Shown piece by piece: positions 38,093 to 45,869 of a stretch of 53,581 bases of DNA. Below the pieces are notes generated by a model. The model had not been told where the DNA came from. It did no database searches and saw nothing but the letters and a program-made list of their open reading frames with translations. The position numbers were made by a program, and so were the translations under genes. This stretch comes from an uncultured Francisellaceae bacterium. GTDB lineage: Bacteria; Pseudomonadota; Gammaproteobacteria; UBA6186; Azoamicaceae. The number at the start of each line of letters is the position of its first letter. The first letter of the stretch is position 1. The stretch covers positions 1-53,581 of the forward strand of contig CAMFJH010000015.1 of assembly GCA_945956915.1 (NCBI GenBank), written 5' to 3'.

Positions 38093-38791
38093 ATGAAAAC
38101 GGTAGTCATGTTAATCAGCATGCTTTTTAGCTTATTAATAAGCCCATGGGTCTTAAGTGCCGAGTCAGATAATACAAAGCAAACAGTCATTATCCTATTA
38201 GGTGCTCCCGCCAGCGGTAAGGGAACTATCTCCACACGTATGGCAAAAGAACTTAATATGCCCCATATTTCAACAGGCGATTTGTTTAGAGAAAATCTAA
38301 AAAATATGACCGAAACCGGCAAAAAAGCAAAAACTTATATGGATGAAGGTAAGCTTGTACCCGATAATGTCGTTCTGGAAATGCTAGCCACACGTATCGC
38401 AAAGCCCGATGCAAAAGCAGGCTACATTTTAGATGGGTTTCCCAGGACTTTGATACAAGCAGAAGCTCTAGAAAAAATCTTAAAAGATAACGCGAATGTC
38501 TATGTGGTTAATCTAGATATCAAAGATGAAGTACTCATCAAACGTATTCTAGGCCGTGCAGAAGCCAGCACCGAAAAACGAGCCGATGATACCGAAGAAG
38601 TCGCTAAAAAAAGATTAGCAGTCTATCATCAAGAATCTGAACCTTTAGTTGCTTATTATACCAAAAATGGCCAATTAATTATCACCGTCGGTGAAAAGAA
38701 ACCCGATGAAGTTTATAAAGAAATTATGAACGCCTATTACGCAAAACAACCAAAACAATTAAAACAAAAAGAAGCACAAGCGAAGTCGTAA
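38093..38791 (+). CDS. adk: adenylate kinase with an N-terminal signal peptide
   Basis: 232 residues. The N-terminus MKTVVMLISMLFSLLI followed by SPWVLSA is a signal peptide, absent from cytoplasmic Adk. The kinase core has P-loop GAPASGKGT, then STGDLFRE, GFPRTLIQAE and a short LID (ILGRAEASTEKRADDTEE). I placed the start at 38093 because GGAG lies 9 nt upstream; the ATG at 38084 is too near it. Cleavage near LSA is plausible, giving a periplasmic or secreted enzyme. The Lys/Gln-rich tail ends KEAQAKS. An alternative is a membrane-anchored form. Confidence 0.88.
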   Translation: MKTVVMLISMLFSLLISPWVLSAESDNTKQTVIILLGAPASGKGTISTRMAKELNMPHISTGDLFRENLKNMTETGKKAKTYMDEGKLVPDNVVLEMLATRIAKPDAKAGYILDGFPRTLIQAEALEKILKDNANVYVVNLDIKDEVLIKRILGRAEASTEKRADDTEEVAKKRLAVYHQESEPLVAYYTKNGQLIITVGEKKPDEVYKEIMNAYYAKQPKQLKQKEAQAKS

Positions 38792-38991
38792 GTATTAAAA
38801 ATTTACTCTCACCCGGCACGTACGTGCCACCCTCTCCCGAAAAAAACGGGAGAGGGTATTGTTGCGCTTCGCGCAATTTATCTTGAGCTACACTTATAAA
38901 CATACATACAATTCCCAGGAACTTCTACTTAAAAAGATACACTCACTAGTACATCATAGGGGCAAATGCATGCAATTACCCGGAGTACACA
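38792..38991. repeat. intergenic palindromic cluster after adk
   Basis: GGCACGTACGTGCC (38815-38828) is a 14-bp perfect palindrome. CCCTCTCCCG/CGGGAGAGGG (38830-38856) forms a strong hairpin with an A loop, followed by TATTGTT. TTGCGC-TTC-GCGCAA (38862-38876) is a third hairpin with ATTTA after it. The group has the look of a dispersed intergenic repeat element and may also end transcription of the adk gene. Confidence 0.6.
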
Positions 38992-41616
38992 ATGAGTCAA
39001 CCCTTTCCAATTACAGAAAATGTAAGCCCACCCCCTTTTGAGAACCTAGTCTTAGAAGGTGGAGGGGTTAAAGGTATTGCCTATGTGGGGGCTTTGAAAA
39101 CATTAGAAAAAAAAGGAGAACTAGCCTCTATTAAGCGTGTGGGTGGAAGTTCTGCTGGGGGAATTACCGCAATGTTGCTCGCTTTGGGCTACACACCCGA
39201 TGAAATAAAATTAGAAATGGAAAGCATAGAATTTAATTTATTACTAGATTCTCGATCAAAATTTTGGAGTAAATACCCTAAATGGATGGATACTAAACAT
39301 CAAAGTATTCGAAAAGCGCTATTTAAAACAGGGGCATTTTTATTAGCTTTTAGAAAAGAAAAAGTAGGCATCTATGAAGGCGAAATCTTTTTACAATGGG
39401 CAAGAGCTAAAATTACCGCAAAACTAGGTAACCCCAACGCTACGTTTGCCGATTTAAAAGAAGCCATGAATCTTGACCCCTCTCTGGGATTTAAAGAATT
39501 AATGCTCACAGCAACTAATATATCAGGACCCGGCGGTGATATATTAAGATGTTTTGATGCTGAAACCGCAGGCAGTGTTAAAATTGCCGATGCCCTAAGA
39601 GCAACGATGTCTTTTCCAGGCGCATTTGATACTTATGATATTACAGTGAATGGGGTTAAGGCAAGCTATGTCGATGGTGGGCTGACTAATAACTTTCCTA
39701 TGGAATATTATGATGATAAAAAATTCATGCCTGAAAATGGCAGTCTTAATGATATCGGTGTCAATCCTTATACTCTAGGATTAAGAGTAGATAACAAAGA
39801 AGAAATTGAAAACTATAAATATGGCCCTATAACCCCCCCCATTCAACAAGATGCAAACCCAGTTCATTCTTGGCTTGGATTTGCTCGTGGTATTTGGAAT
39901 GCCATACGTTCTGATCGTGATAAAGTACATCATAAATATTATGCAAATACCATTCAAATTTTTGACAATGATGTTTCCACCCTCGATTTTGATTTGTCTG
40001 AAACGGCAAAACACGGACTGATTAAAGAAGGTGAATTGGCTGTAGATTCGTGGCACCGATTATATAGAAAAGGCGTGAAAGGCTTGGCAAGCAAAAGCTA
40101 TATTCCCAGCGATGAAGAGTTAATTAAAATCTATAACGATTATGAGAAGCAATTAAAAGAGCCAAAATTATCCAAGGAAAAAAGTGCGTATTTGATACGT
40201 AAAAAAGAAGCCATCAAGGCTCTAAGACCTCAATTGTTCAATAAAACCTCTAAAGAAAAAGCCTTAGAAGCTATCAATCAGCTTGTGGATACACATATAG
40301 ATTATGCACATAGTAACCATGCTTTTTTGTATGCAACCTATATTAAGCTTGAAAATTTAATTGAGCTTGGAAGAAATGCCTTAAACAAACAAAACACTGC
40401 TTTGGCAATGTTAAATAGTTTCCCTAAAAGCAGTGACATACATCAGCTTATGATCCGAACATTTGAAGAAGTAGAAAAATTACAAGCAAGTTTAAATGAA
40501 AAAATAGCTAATCATGATAAAAATATCAAAGATGCCAATGCTAAAGAAGAATCTGAGCCTAAAGAGATGTTTTCTGCAAAATTGATGATTGAATTTCAAT
40601 TTGAAAAAACACATATTATAGAAACGTTAAGGAAGAAATTAATAGAAGAAAATACATTGAGTCCTAAAGATCAAAAATTTTTACTAAAATTATTAAGTGT
40701 GCAACTCGATAAAGCGCACCAAGGAAAATTATACCTTCGTGCCCCTCACGAAACCTATTATGAAAAATGCTTGTCCATGTTGGCTATAGAAGGAAAAGTG
40801 TTTGAAAATAAAATACAAGAATTAGGGGTGAAAGAAAAAAAATGTGCGGAAGAATTGAAAAGTCAAAGAAAAAAAATAGATGCTTTATACCATAAACGAT
40901 TAAAAAATGGTGATGATTTTAATGCTATGTTTCAATTATCAAATCAGCTGAAAACCTTTATTTCAGATCAAGATTCATTTTTTTTAACGGCGCAAAAAGG
41001 GCTAAGAGGTGCTTTACAAGTTTGTACATTGTATTTGCCTATTAAATTTTTAGCCACTCGCCTATTTAAAGTAAATGCTAAGGGGTTTGAAAGATTTGAA
41101 AATCGCTTTATTACTAACCAAGCACTGTATAGAAATAATGCAAAAGTTTTAGAATCTAATTTAGCCGAATGTTTAAATAATTGGAAGCTAGATTGCCCTC
41201 AGGATAATGCACAAAAATATATTAAATTTCTAAAAAGTGCTAAAGATAATATTGAGGCAGTTACTGAGCTTTCTTTTAAGTTCGGTAATAAAGCCAATGC
41301 TGCTAAAAATGAACTATTAACGATGGTAGATAAAGAATTATCTGATTTTCAAATGCGTGAACAATTTCAAGAAATGATAGATAAATTGGCGGTTGATTCA
41401 ACTCTTATAAAAAAATCAAATGTGGATAAATATATAGATATCATAAAATCAAAAAAGAAAGAAATACACCAAGAGTTGATTAAACAATTTCCATCTGTTG
41501 AGCAAAGAAAAGGTGGTCGAATCGATCGTTTATTGCTACCTTTCACACGTAAGTTAGAAGAGCTAGAACGTTTAAAATCTGTTAAAGCGAATCACTCTCT
41601 AATGAGGAAAAGATAA
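38992..41616 (+). CDS. patatin-like phospholipase, large, with helical C-terminus
   Basis: 874 residues. The patatin domain (about 15-245) has oxyanion GGGVKG (23-28), the GSSAG nucleophile (S54) and the D228-GG catalytic Asp. The remaining 600 residues are Lys/Glu-rich and helical, coiled-coil-like, without a recognised domain. There is no signal peptide. The design (patatin plus large helical tail) resembles secreted phospholipase effectors such as VipD of Legionella. Secretion by a type IV system is an inference from this resemblance only. Confidence 0.9.
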   Translation: MSQPFPITENVSPPPFENLVLEGGGVKGIAYVGALKTLEKKGELASIKRVGGSSAGGITAMLLALGYTPDEIKLEMESIEFNLLLDSRSKFWSKYPKWMDTKHQSIRKALFKTGAFLLAFRKEKVGIYEGEIFLQWARAKITAKLGNPNATFADLKEAMNLDPSLGFKELMLTATNISGPGGDILRCFDAETAGSVKIADALRATMSFPGAFDTYDITVNGVKASYVDGGLTNNFPMEYYDDKKFMPENGSLNDIGVNPYTLGLRVDNKEEIENYKYGPITPPIQQDANPVHSWLGFARGIWNAIRSDRDKVHHKYYANTIQIFDNDVSTLDFDLSETAKHGLIKEGELAVDSWHRLYRKGVKGLASKSYIPSDEELIKIYNDYEKQLKEPKLSKEKSAYLIRKKEAIKALRPQLFNKTSKEKALEAINQLVDTHIDYAHSNHAFLYATYIKLENLIELGRNALNKQNTALAMLNSFPKSSDIHQLMIRTFEEVEKLQASLNEKIANHDKNIKDANAKEESEPKEMFSAKLMIEFQFEKTHIIETLRKKLIEENTLSPKDQKFLLKLLSVQLDKAHQGKLYLRAPHETYYEKCLSMLAIEGKVFENKIQELGVKEKKCAEELKSQRKKIDALYHKRLKNGDDFNAMFQLSNQLKTFISDQDSFFLTAQKGLRGALQVCTLYLPIKFLATRLFKVNAKGFERFENRFITNQALYRNNAKVLESNLAECLNNWKLDCPQDNAQKYIKFLKSAKDNIEAVTELSFKFGNKANAAKNELLTMVDKELSDFQMREQFQEMIDKLAVDSTLIKKSNVDKYIDIIKSKKKEIHQELIKQFPSVEQRKGGRIDRLLLPFTRKLEELERLKSVKANHSLMRKR

Positions 41617-41758
41617 CAAGAGCAAAAATACCAAATAAACCAAAAGATGATCAGAATAAACCCAGTAATCAATAGCTGTTTTCTAGCACAGCTTTCTTTT
41701 TCCTTGGAATTTATGCTTTAATAATCCCTATCAGATCATTTTATTGGAAAAAGCCAGA

Positions 41759-42856
41759 ATGTCTAAAAAACGCATCTTAATCATGGCAGGGGGGACCGGT
41801 GGTCATGTATTTCCCGCCTTAGTGGTTGCCAAACACTTAGAAGCCAAAGCTTGGGAAGTATTATGGTTAGGTACACGTTCAGGCCTTGAAACAGATATAG
41901 TCAGTCGTGAAAATATCAGCATTCAATATATCTCTGTCAGTGGTTTTAGAGGCAAAAAAGCCCTTTCTTTATGCCTAGCCCCTTTTAAGGCAGCGCTGAG
42001 TTTTATTCAAGCTCTAAAAATTTTAAGAAGCTTTAAACCCGATGTCGTATTAGGAATGGGAGGATTTGTATCGGGGCCTGGAGGCTTGGCAGCATGGGTT
42101 TTAGGAATACCGCTTGTCATACACGAGCAAAATGCTATTCCTGGGACCACCAATAAAATATTAAGCAGATTGGCAAAACGAGTCCTTCAAGCCTTTCCTA
42201 ATGCTTTTATACAGGCATCCATCCAGCCCTCAAAATTTTTAATTACCGGAAACCCCATTCGTGATTCTTTAATAACACTGCCGTTACCTGAAGAACGTTT
42301 TAAATCAAGACAAGGGGCTCTGCGTTTATTAGTGATTGGTGGGAGTAGAGGGGCACGGGCTTTAAATGCCTTGTGTCCAAAAGCCTTGGCCTTGATGCCA
42401 GCTGATATTAGACCTGAAATTAAGCACCAGGTTGGTGCTGCTCATGTAGAAGAGACAAAGTTAGTTTACCAAAAAAATGGACTGAATGCTGAAATACTCC
42501 CTTTTATACAAGATATGGCAGATGCCTATGCCTGGGCTGATTTAGTTTTGTGTCGTTCAGGTGCCTTAACAATATCCGAGTTAGGGGCTGTTGGGGTCGG
42601 CAGTATTCTGGTACCCTATCCTTTTGCAATTGATGATCATCAATGGATAAATGCCCAGTTTTTAGAAAAAGCAGGGGGTGCTATTGTGATACGAGAACAC
42701 CTGTTAAGCCCCGAGATTTTAGCAGAACATCTACTTGCCTTTTCAAATGACAGAATGAAGGGATTAAAATTGGCCAAAGCCGCTAAAAATGCGTTTAAGC
42801 TCGATTCGACTACATTGGTCGTTGATGCCTGTAAAGAGGTTGCCTACAGTGGATAA
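41759..42856 (+). CDS. murG: UDP-GlcNAc:MurNAc-pentapeptide-PP-undecaprenol transferase
   Basis: 365 residues (family about 355). It makes lipid II at the inner face of the membrane. The G-loop MAGGTGGHVFPALV, then GMGGFVSGPGGLAAW, HEQNAIPG and the second GGSRGAR loop are present. The start is the ATG at 41759 with GGAAAA upstream; an in-frame TTG 15 nt earlier is less likely. mrp follows with an 8-nt overlap. Confidence 0.97.
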   Translation: MSKKRILIMAGGTGGHVFPALVVAKHLEAKAWEVLWLGTRSGLETDIVSRENISIQYISVSGFRGKKALSLCLAPFKAALSFIQALKILRSFKPDVVLGMGGFVSGPGGLAAWVLGIPLVIHEQNAIPGTTNKILSRLAKRVLQAFPNAFIQASIQPSKFLITGNPIRDSLITLPLPEERFKSRQGALRLLVIGGSRGARALNALCPKALALMPADIRPEIKHQVGAAHVEETKLVYQKNGLNAEILPFIQDMADAYAWADLVLCRSGALTISELGAVGVGSILVPYPFAIDDHQWINAQFLEKAGGAIVIREHLLSPEILAEHLLAFSNDRMKGLKLAKAAKNAFKLDSTTLVVDACKEVAYSG

Positions 42857-43961
42857 AATTAAAAGGTATCAAAGCTCTGATTTAGAGCACATTCAAGCTG
42901 TCTTAGCCAATATCATCTTGCCTGATATGGGTTTAGATTTAATATCTGCTCAGGTCATTTCGCATATGGCAGTAGAAGAGGGCGTTATAACCCTTAAAAT
43001 CCGCCTTGGGTATCCGGCCAAACAGTATCTTGAAACTTTTAAGTCGACTTTAATCAAAGCATTGGAAAATATCCCTGGTATCCATACAGTGAATATTGAT
43101 CTCAGTTGGCGTATTAATGCACATATCGTTCAAAAAACCTTAAAAGCAGAAGCCAAAATGTGCAGTGGGGGCATTAAAAATATCATTGTAGTAGCCTCTG
43201 GTAAGGGAGGTGTTGGCAAATCCACAGTCGCTTGTAATTTGGCTTTGGCTATTCAGGCCGAAGGTGGCGTCGTTGGACTCTTAGATGCAGATATTTATGG
43301 CCCTAGTCAGCCTTGGATGTTGGGTGTGAGTACCCAAAAACCTGAAATGATTGAAAAACGATTGCAGCCTATTGAAAGCTATGGCTTAAAAACCATGTCT
43401 ATGGGTTATTTAGTAGAACAAGATACCCCCATGGTATGGCGTGGCCCAATGATAAGCTCTGCCTTGCAACAGTTGCTAAATGATACGGATTGGGGAGATT
43501 TAGATTATTTGATTATCGACTTACCCCCCGGCACAGGCGATATTCAATTAACTTTGGCTCAAAAAATCCCTGTCAGTGGTGCAGTCATTGTGACAACCCC
43601 ACAAGATATCGCATTACTAGATGCAAAGAAAGCTTTGAAAATGTTCCAAAAAGTAGAAGTCTCGGTTTTAGGTGTTGTAGAAAATATGGGTACCTATACT
43701 TGTACGCATTGTGGACATGAAGCTTCTATCTTTGGTAAGTCTGGAGCAGTCCAGCTTAAAGATGCCTATAGTATCCCTCTGTTAGGTGAATTGCCTTTAG
43801 ATATGCGTATACGAGAACAAGGTGATAAAGGGAAGCCCATCGTCGTGGCCGAACCCGAGGGGATGGTAGCAAAAGCTTATTATGAATTGGCAAGAAGGGT
43901 AACCGCTGAGCTGTCTTTAAAGCCTAGAAATTTAAATTTACCTTTTTCTACGCTTATTTAA
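42849..43961 (+). CDS. apbC: Mrp/ApbC-type iron-sulfur cluster carrier ATPase
   Basis: About 370 residues. An N-terminal DUF59/MIP18 domain (about 10-90) is followed by a ParA-like ATPase with VVASGKGGVGKSTVACNL (deviant Walker A) and a cluster-binding CTHC. It carries Fe-S clusters to apo-proteins. I chose the GTG at 42849, with AGAGG 9 nt upstream. It overlaps murG by 8 nt; a longer ORF starting at 42789 lies largely within murG. dcd follows. Confidence 0.94.
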   Translation: MDKIKRYQSSDLEHIQAVLANIILPDMGLDLISAQVISHMAVEEGVITLKIRLGYPAKQYLETFKSTLIKALENIPGIHTVNIDLSWRINAHIVQKTLKAEAKMCSGGIKNIIVVASGKGGVGKSTVACNLALAIQAEGGVVGLLDADIYGPSQPWMLGVSTQKPEMIEKRLQPIESYGLKTMSMGYLVEQDTPMVWRGPMISSALQQLLNDTDWGDLDYLIIDLPPGTGDIQLTLAQKIPVSGAVIVTTPQDIALLDAKKALKMFQKVEVSVLGVVENMGTYTCTHCGHEASIFGKSGAVQLKDAYSIPLLGELPLDMRIREQGDKGKPIVVAEPEGMVAKAYYELARRVTAELSLKPRNLNLPFSTLI

Positions 43962-44000
43962 GCTTATTTAAATAGTAGAACTTGTTTTAGGAGAGCAAGC

Positions 44001-44567
44001 ATGAGTATTAAATCGGATAATTGGATCCGTCGTATGGCTAAAGAGCATGGGATGATTGAACCCTTCTCTGCAGCACAAGTTCGTCATAATGAAAATGGAC
44101 GGATTATTTCTTATGGCACTTCCAGTTATGGGTACGATGTACGATGTGCAAATAGCTTTAAACTATTTACCAATATTAATTCAGCCATAGTCGATCCCAA
44201 AGCTTTTGATTACAATAGCTTTGTCGATGTTGAGGGCGATGTCTGCATCATTCCCCCTAATTCCTTTGTTTTGGCGCATACTGTTGAATATTTTAAAATA
44301 CCCCGTAATGTCTTAACCATTTGTGTAGGAAAATCTACCTATGCTCGTTGTGGTATTATCGTCAATGTCACACCTTTAGAACCTGAATGGGAAGGACATG
44401 TTACTTTAGAGTTTTCCAATACAACACCTTTACCCGCTAAAATTTATGCCAATGAAGGGGTTGCTCAAATGCTCTTTTTTCAATCCGATGAGTCTTGTCA
44501 AACCTCATATAAAGACAGGGAAGGAAAGTATCATGGACAAAGAGGAGTTACTTTACCAATAGCCTAG
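44001..44567 (+). CDS. dcd: dCTP deaminase
   Basis: 188 residues, the standard length. It converts dCTP to dUTP. The motifs [23 protein letters not shown], the [11 protein letters not shown] loop and [17 protein letters not shown] with catalytic Glu are present. TTTAGGAGAGC precedes the ATG. It lies 39 bp downstream of apbC, with the DOT1-like gene 51 bp further on. Confidence 0.97.
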   Translation: MSIKSDNWIRRMAKEHGMIEPFSAAQVRHNENGRIISYGTSSYGYDVRCANSFKLFTNINSAIVDPKAFDYNSFVDVEGDVCIIPPNSFVLAHTVEYFKIPRNVLTICVGKSTYARCGIIVNVTPLEPEWEGHVTLEFSNTTPLPAKIYANEGVAQMLFFQSDESCQTSYKDREGKYHGQRGVTLPIA

Positions 44568-44618
44568 CTACTAAAATACCGAAACAACAAAACCAAAACC
44601 GAAATAGGAAACCTTAAA

Positions 44619-45281
44619 ATGAGCACCCTAACACCCGAAATAAACCCTGTGCCCACTGTCGATGCGCTTAAAGATTATGATCTTAGTTCAGAAAAGTATA
44701 TTAATGCTTTATACCGAGGTCTAAGCGGTTTTATCAGCTATAAACCAGGTGAAAAGGAAGAAGGAGCCAAAGAAAAGATCTATTTAACCTATGGAGAGAT
44801 TTTATACCCCAGTGTTAATACGCTCATTGAATACATGGATGATTTGAGTTCAGAGGATGTGTTTTATGATTTAGGATCGGGAATCGGAAAAGTGCCACTG
44901 CAATTTTTCTTAAAGACCCCTGTCAAAAAAGCTTGCGGAATAGAAGGTTCTAAAACGCGTAACCTGCATGCAGCAAAAATTTATCATCAAGTGAATACAG
45001 AGTTTCCAGAGTTATCGGCAGGGGGGCGAGAATTAAGTTGTGTCGCCAATAACTTTTTAGAAGCTGGGATAGAAGATGCTACTGTTATTTATACTTGTTC
45101 TACTTGTTTTAGTGAAGAATTATTGGCTGATATTGCTGTACTTCTAGATAATTGTCCTAAATTACGGTATGTGATCAGCTTAAAAGAGTTGCCATTGAGA
45201 AATTTGGTTTTTGATAAAATAATAGAAATCGAATGTACCTGGGATAAAACGAAATGCTATGCCTATAAGGCTTTATTTTAG
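44619..45281 (+). CDS. DOT1-like class I methyltransferase
   Basis: 220 residues. Y-L-T-Y58-GE60 followed 24 residues later by DLGSGIG (84-90, SAM motif I) and GIEG (107-110) follows the DOT1 (PF08123) layout: a YGE signature, V/DLGSGxGxV, then GxE. The C-terminal ISLKELPLRN block (186-195) occupies the place of the SSKPFAP element. The DOT1 NNF motif (the active-site Asn) is CSTCF here (160-164), so histone lysine methylation is not assured. A SAM-dependent methyltransferase is secure; DOT1 relationship is likely; target is inferred. Confidence 0.8.
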   Translation: MSTLTPEINPVPTVDALKDYDLSSEKYINALYRGLSGFISYKPGEKEEGAKEKIYLTYGEILYPSVNTLIEYMDDLSSEDVFYDLGSGIGKVPLQFFLKTPVKKACGIEGSKTRNLHAAKIYHQVNTEFPELSAGGRELSCVANNFLEAGIEDATVIYTCSTCFSEELLADIAVLLDNCPKLRYVISLKELPLRNLVFDKIIEIECTWDKTKCYAYKALF

Positions 45282-45315
45282 CCTAGATGCATATGCATGC
45301 GAAAAATCTTGTTTT

Positions 45316-45343
45316 ATTTGAATGGATGCGATAGACTTATATT
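45316..45343 (+). promoter_or_regulatory. candidate tmRNA promoter
   Basis: TATATT at 45338-45343 lies 8 nt before the tmRNA 5' end, at the distance of a -10 box. A T/G-rich element about 16 nt further upstream could serve as a weak -35. Confidence 0.35.
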
Positions 45344-45351
45344 GTTCTTAT

Positions 45352-45727
45352 GGGGGCGACCCGGTTTCGACGTGGGTAGCAAAACCTAAGGGGCATGCCG
45401 AGTAGGTAGCTTAATCTCGTAAATCTTAGCTGCAGGCATATAATTGCCAACGAAGATAAATACTACGCTGTCGCTGCTTAATAACCAGTGATTGCCTCCT
45501 TACCTGTTGTGCTTGTACGATAGGGTCTGCGTAAGTAGACATTAAGGAGTCATTTTTTACAAGCCTCGCAATCTATAGGCTCTGGATAGATTGTTAAATA
45601 AAAGAGATCGCTGTGTATTTTCCTTGCCCATCGGGCCGTACACAGTTAAATAAACGATTGGGATAAGCATGTAGAACCAAGGGCAGAGTGCTTGCGGACG
45701 CGGGTTCAATTCCCGCCGCCTCCACCA
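45352..45727 (+). ncRNA. ssrA: transfer-messenger RNA
   Basis: 376 nt. The 5' end GGGGGCGACCC and the 3' end GCGGACGCGGGTTCAATTCCCGCCGCC with TCCACCA form the tRNA-Ala-like acceptor and T-arm (GGGGGCG pairs with CGCCTCC, one G-T). The tag frame begins GCC AAC GAA GAT at 45446 and encodes ANEDKYYAVAA followed by TAATAA; the AVAA end fits a ClpXP degron. It rescues stalled ribosomes with SmpB. Confidence 0.96.
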
Positions 45728-45734
45728 GTTAATG

Positions 45735-45758
45735 AACTTGCTCAAGTTGTTTATTTTT
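45735..45758 (+). terminator. candidate tmRNA terminator
   Basis: AACTT (45735-45739), loop GCTC, AAGTT (45744-45748), then GTTTATTTTT. The stem is short and AT-rich, but its location directly after the CCA end fits. Confidence 0.45.
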
Positions 45759-45869
45759 AACAGCACATGCTAGCATAGCAAGTTTCCCTGAAAACCGTCT
45801 TTTTTATAATATCTATGTGCTAAACGCCGAATTCCTGAACAAGTATCGGAGAAGTCGATATTGAAATAA

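Noticed and set aside
37876..38322. 148-residue minus-strand ORF across the ABC transporter end and adk start
   Set aside because: Overlaps two supported genes; Ser-rich text is the reverse of an acidic tail.
38859..39041. 60-residue plus-strand ORF before the patatin gene
   Set aside because: Spans the repeat region and overlaps the patatin start out of frame.
45557..45766. 69-residue minus-strand ORF with WWRRRELNPRP text
   Set aside because: It lies antisense to the tmRNA 3' end; this text is a common mis-annotation.
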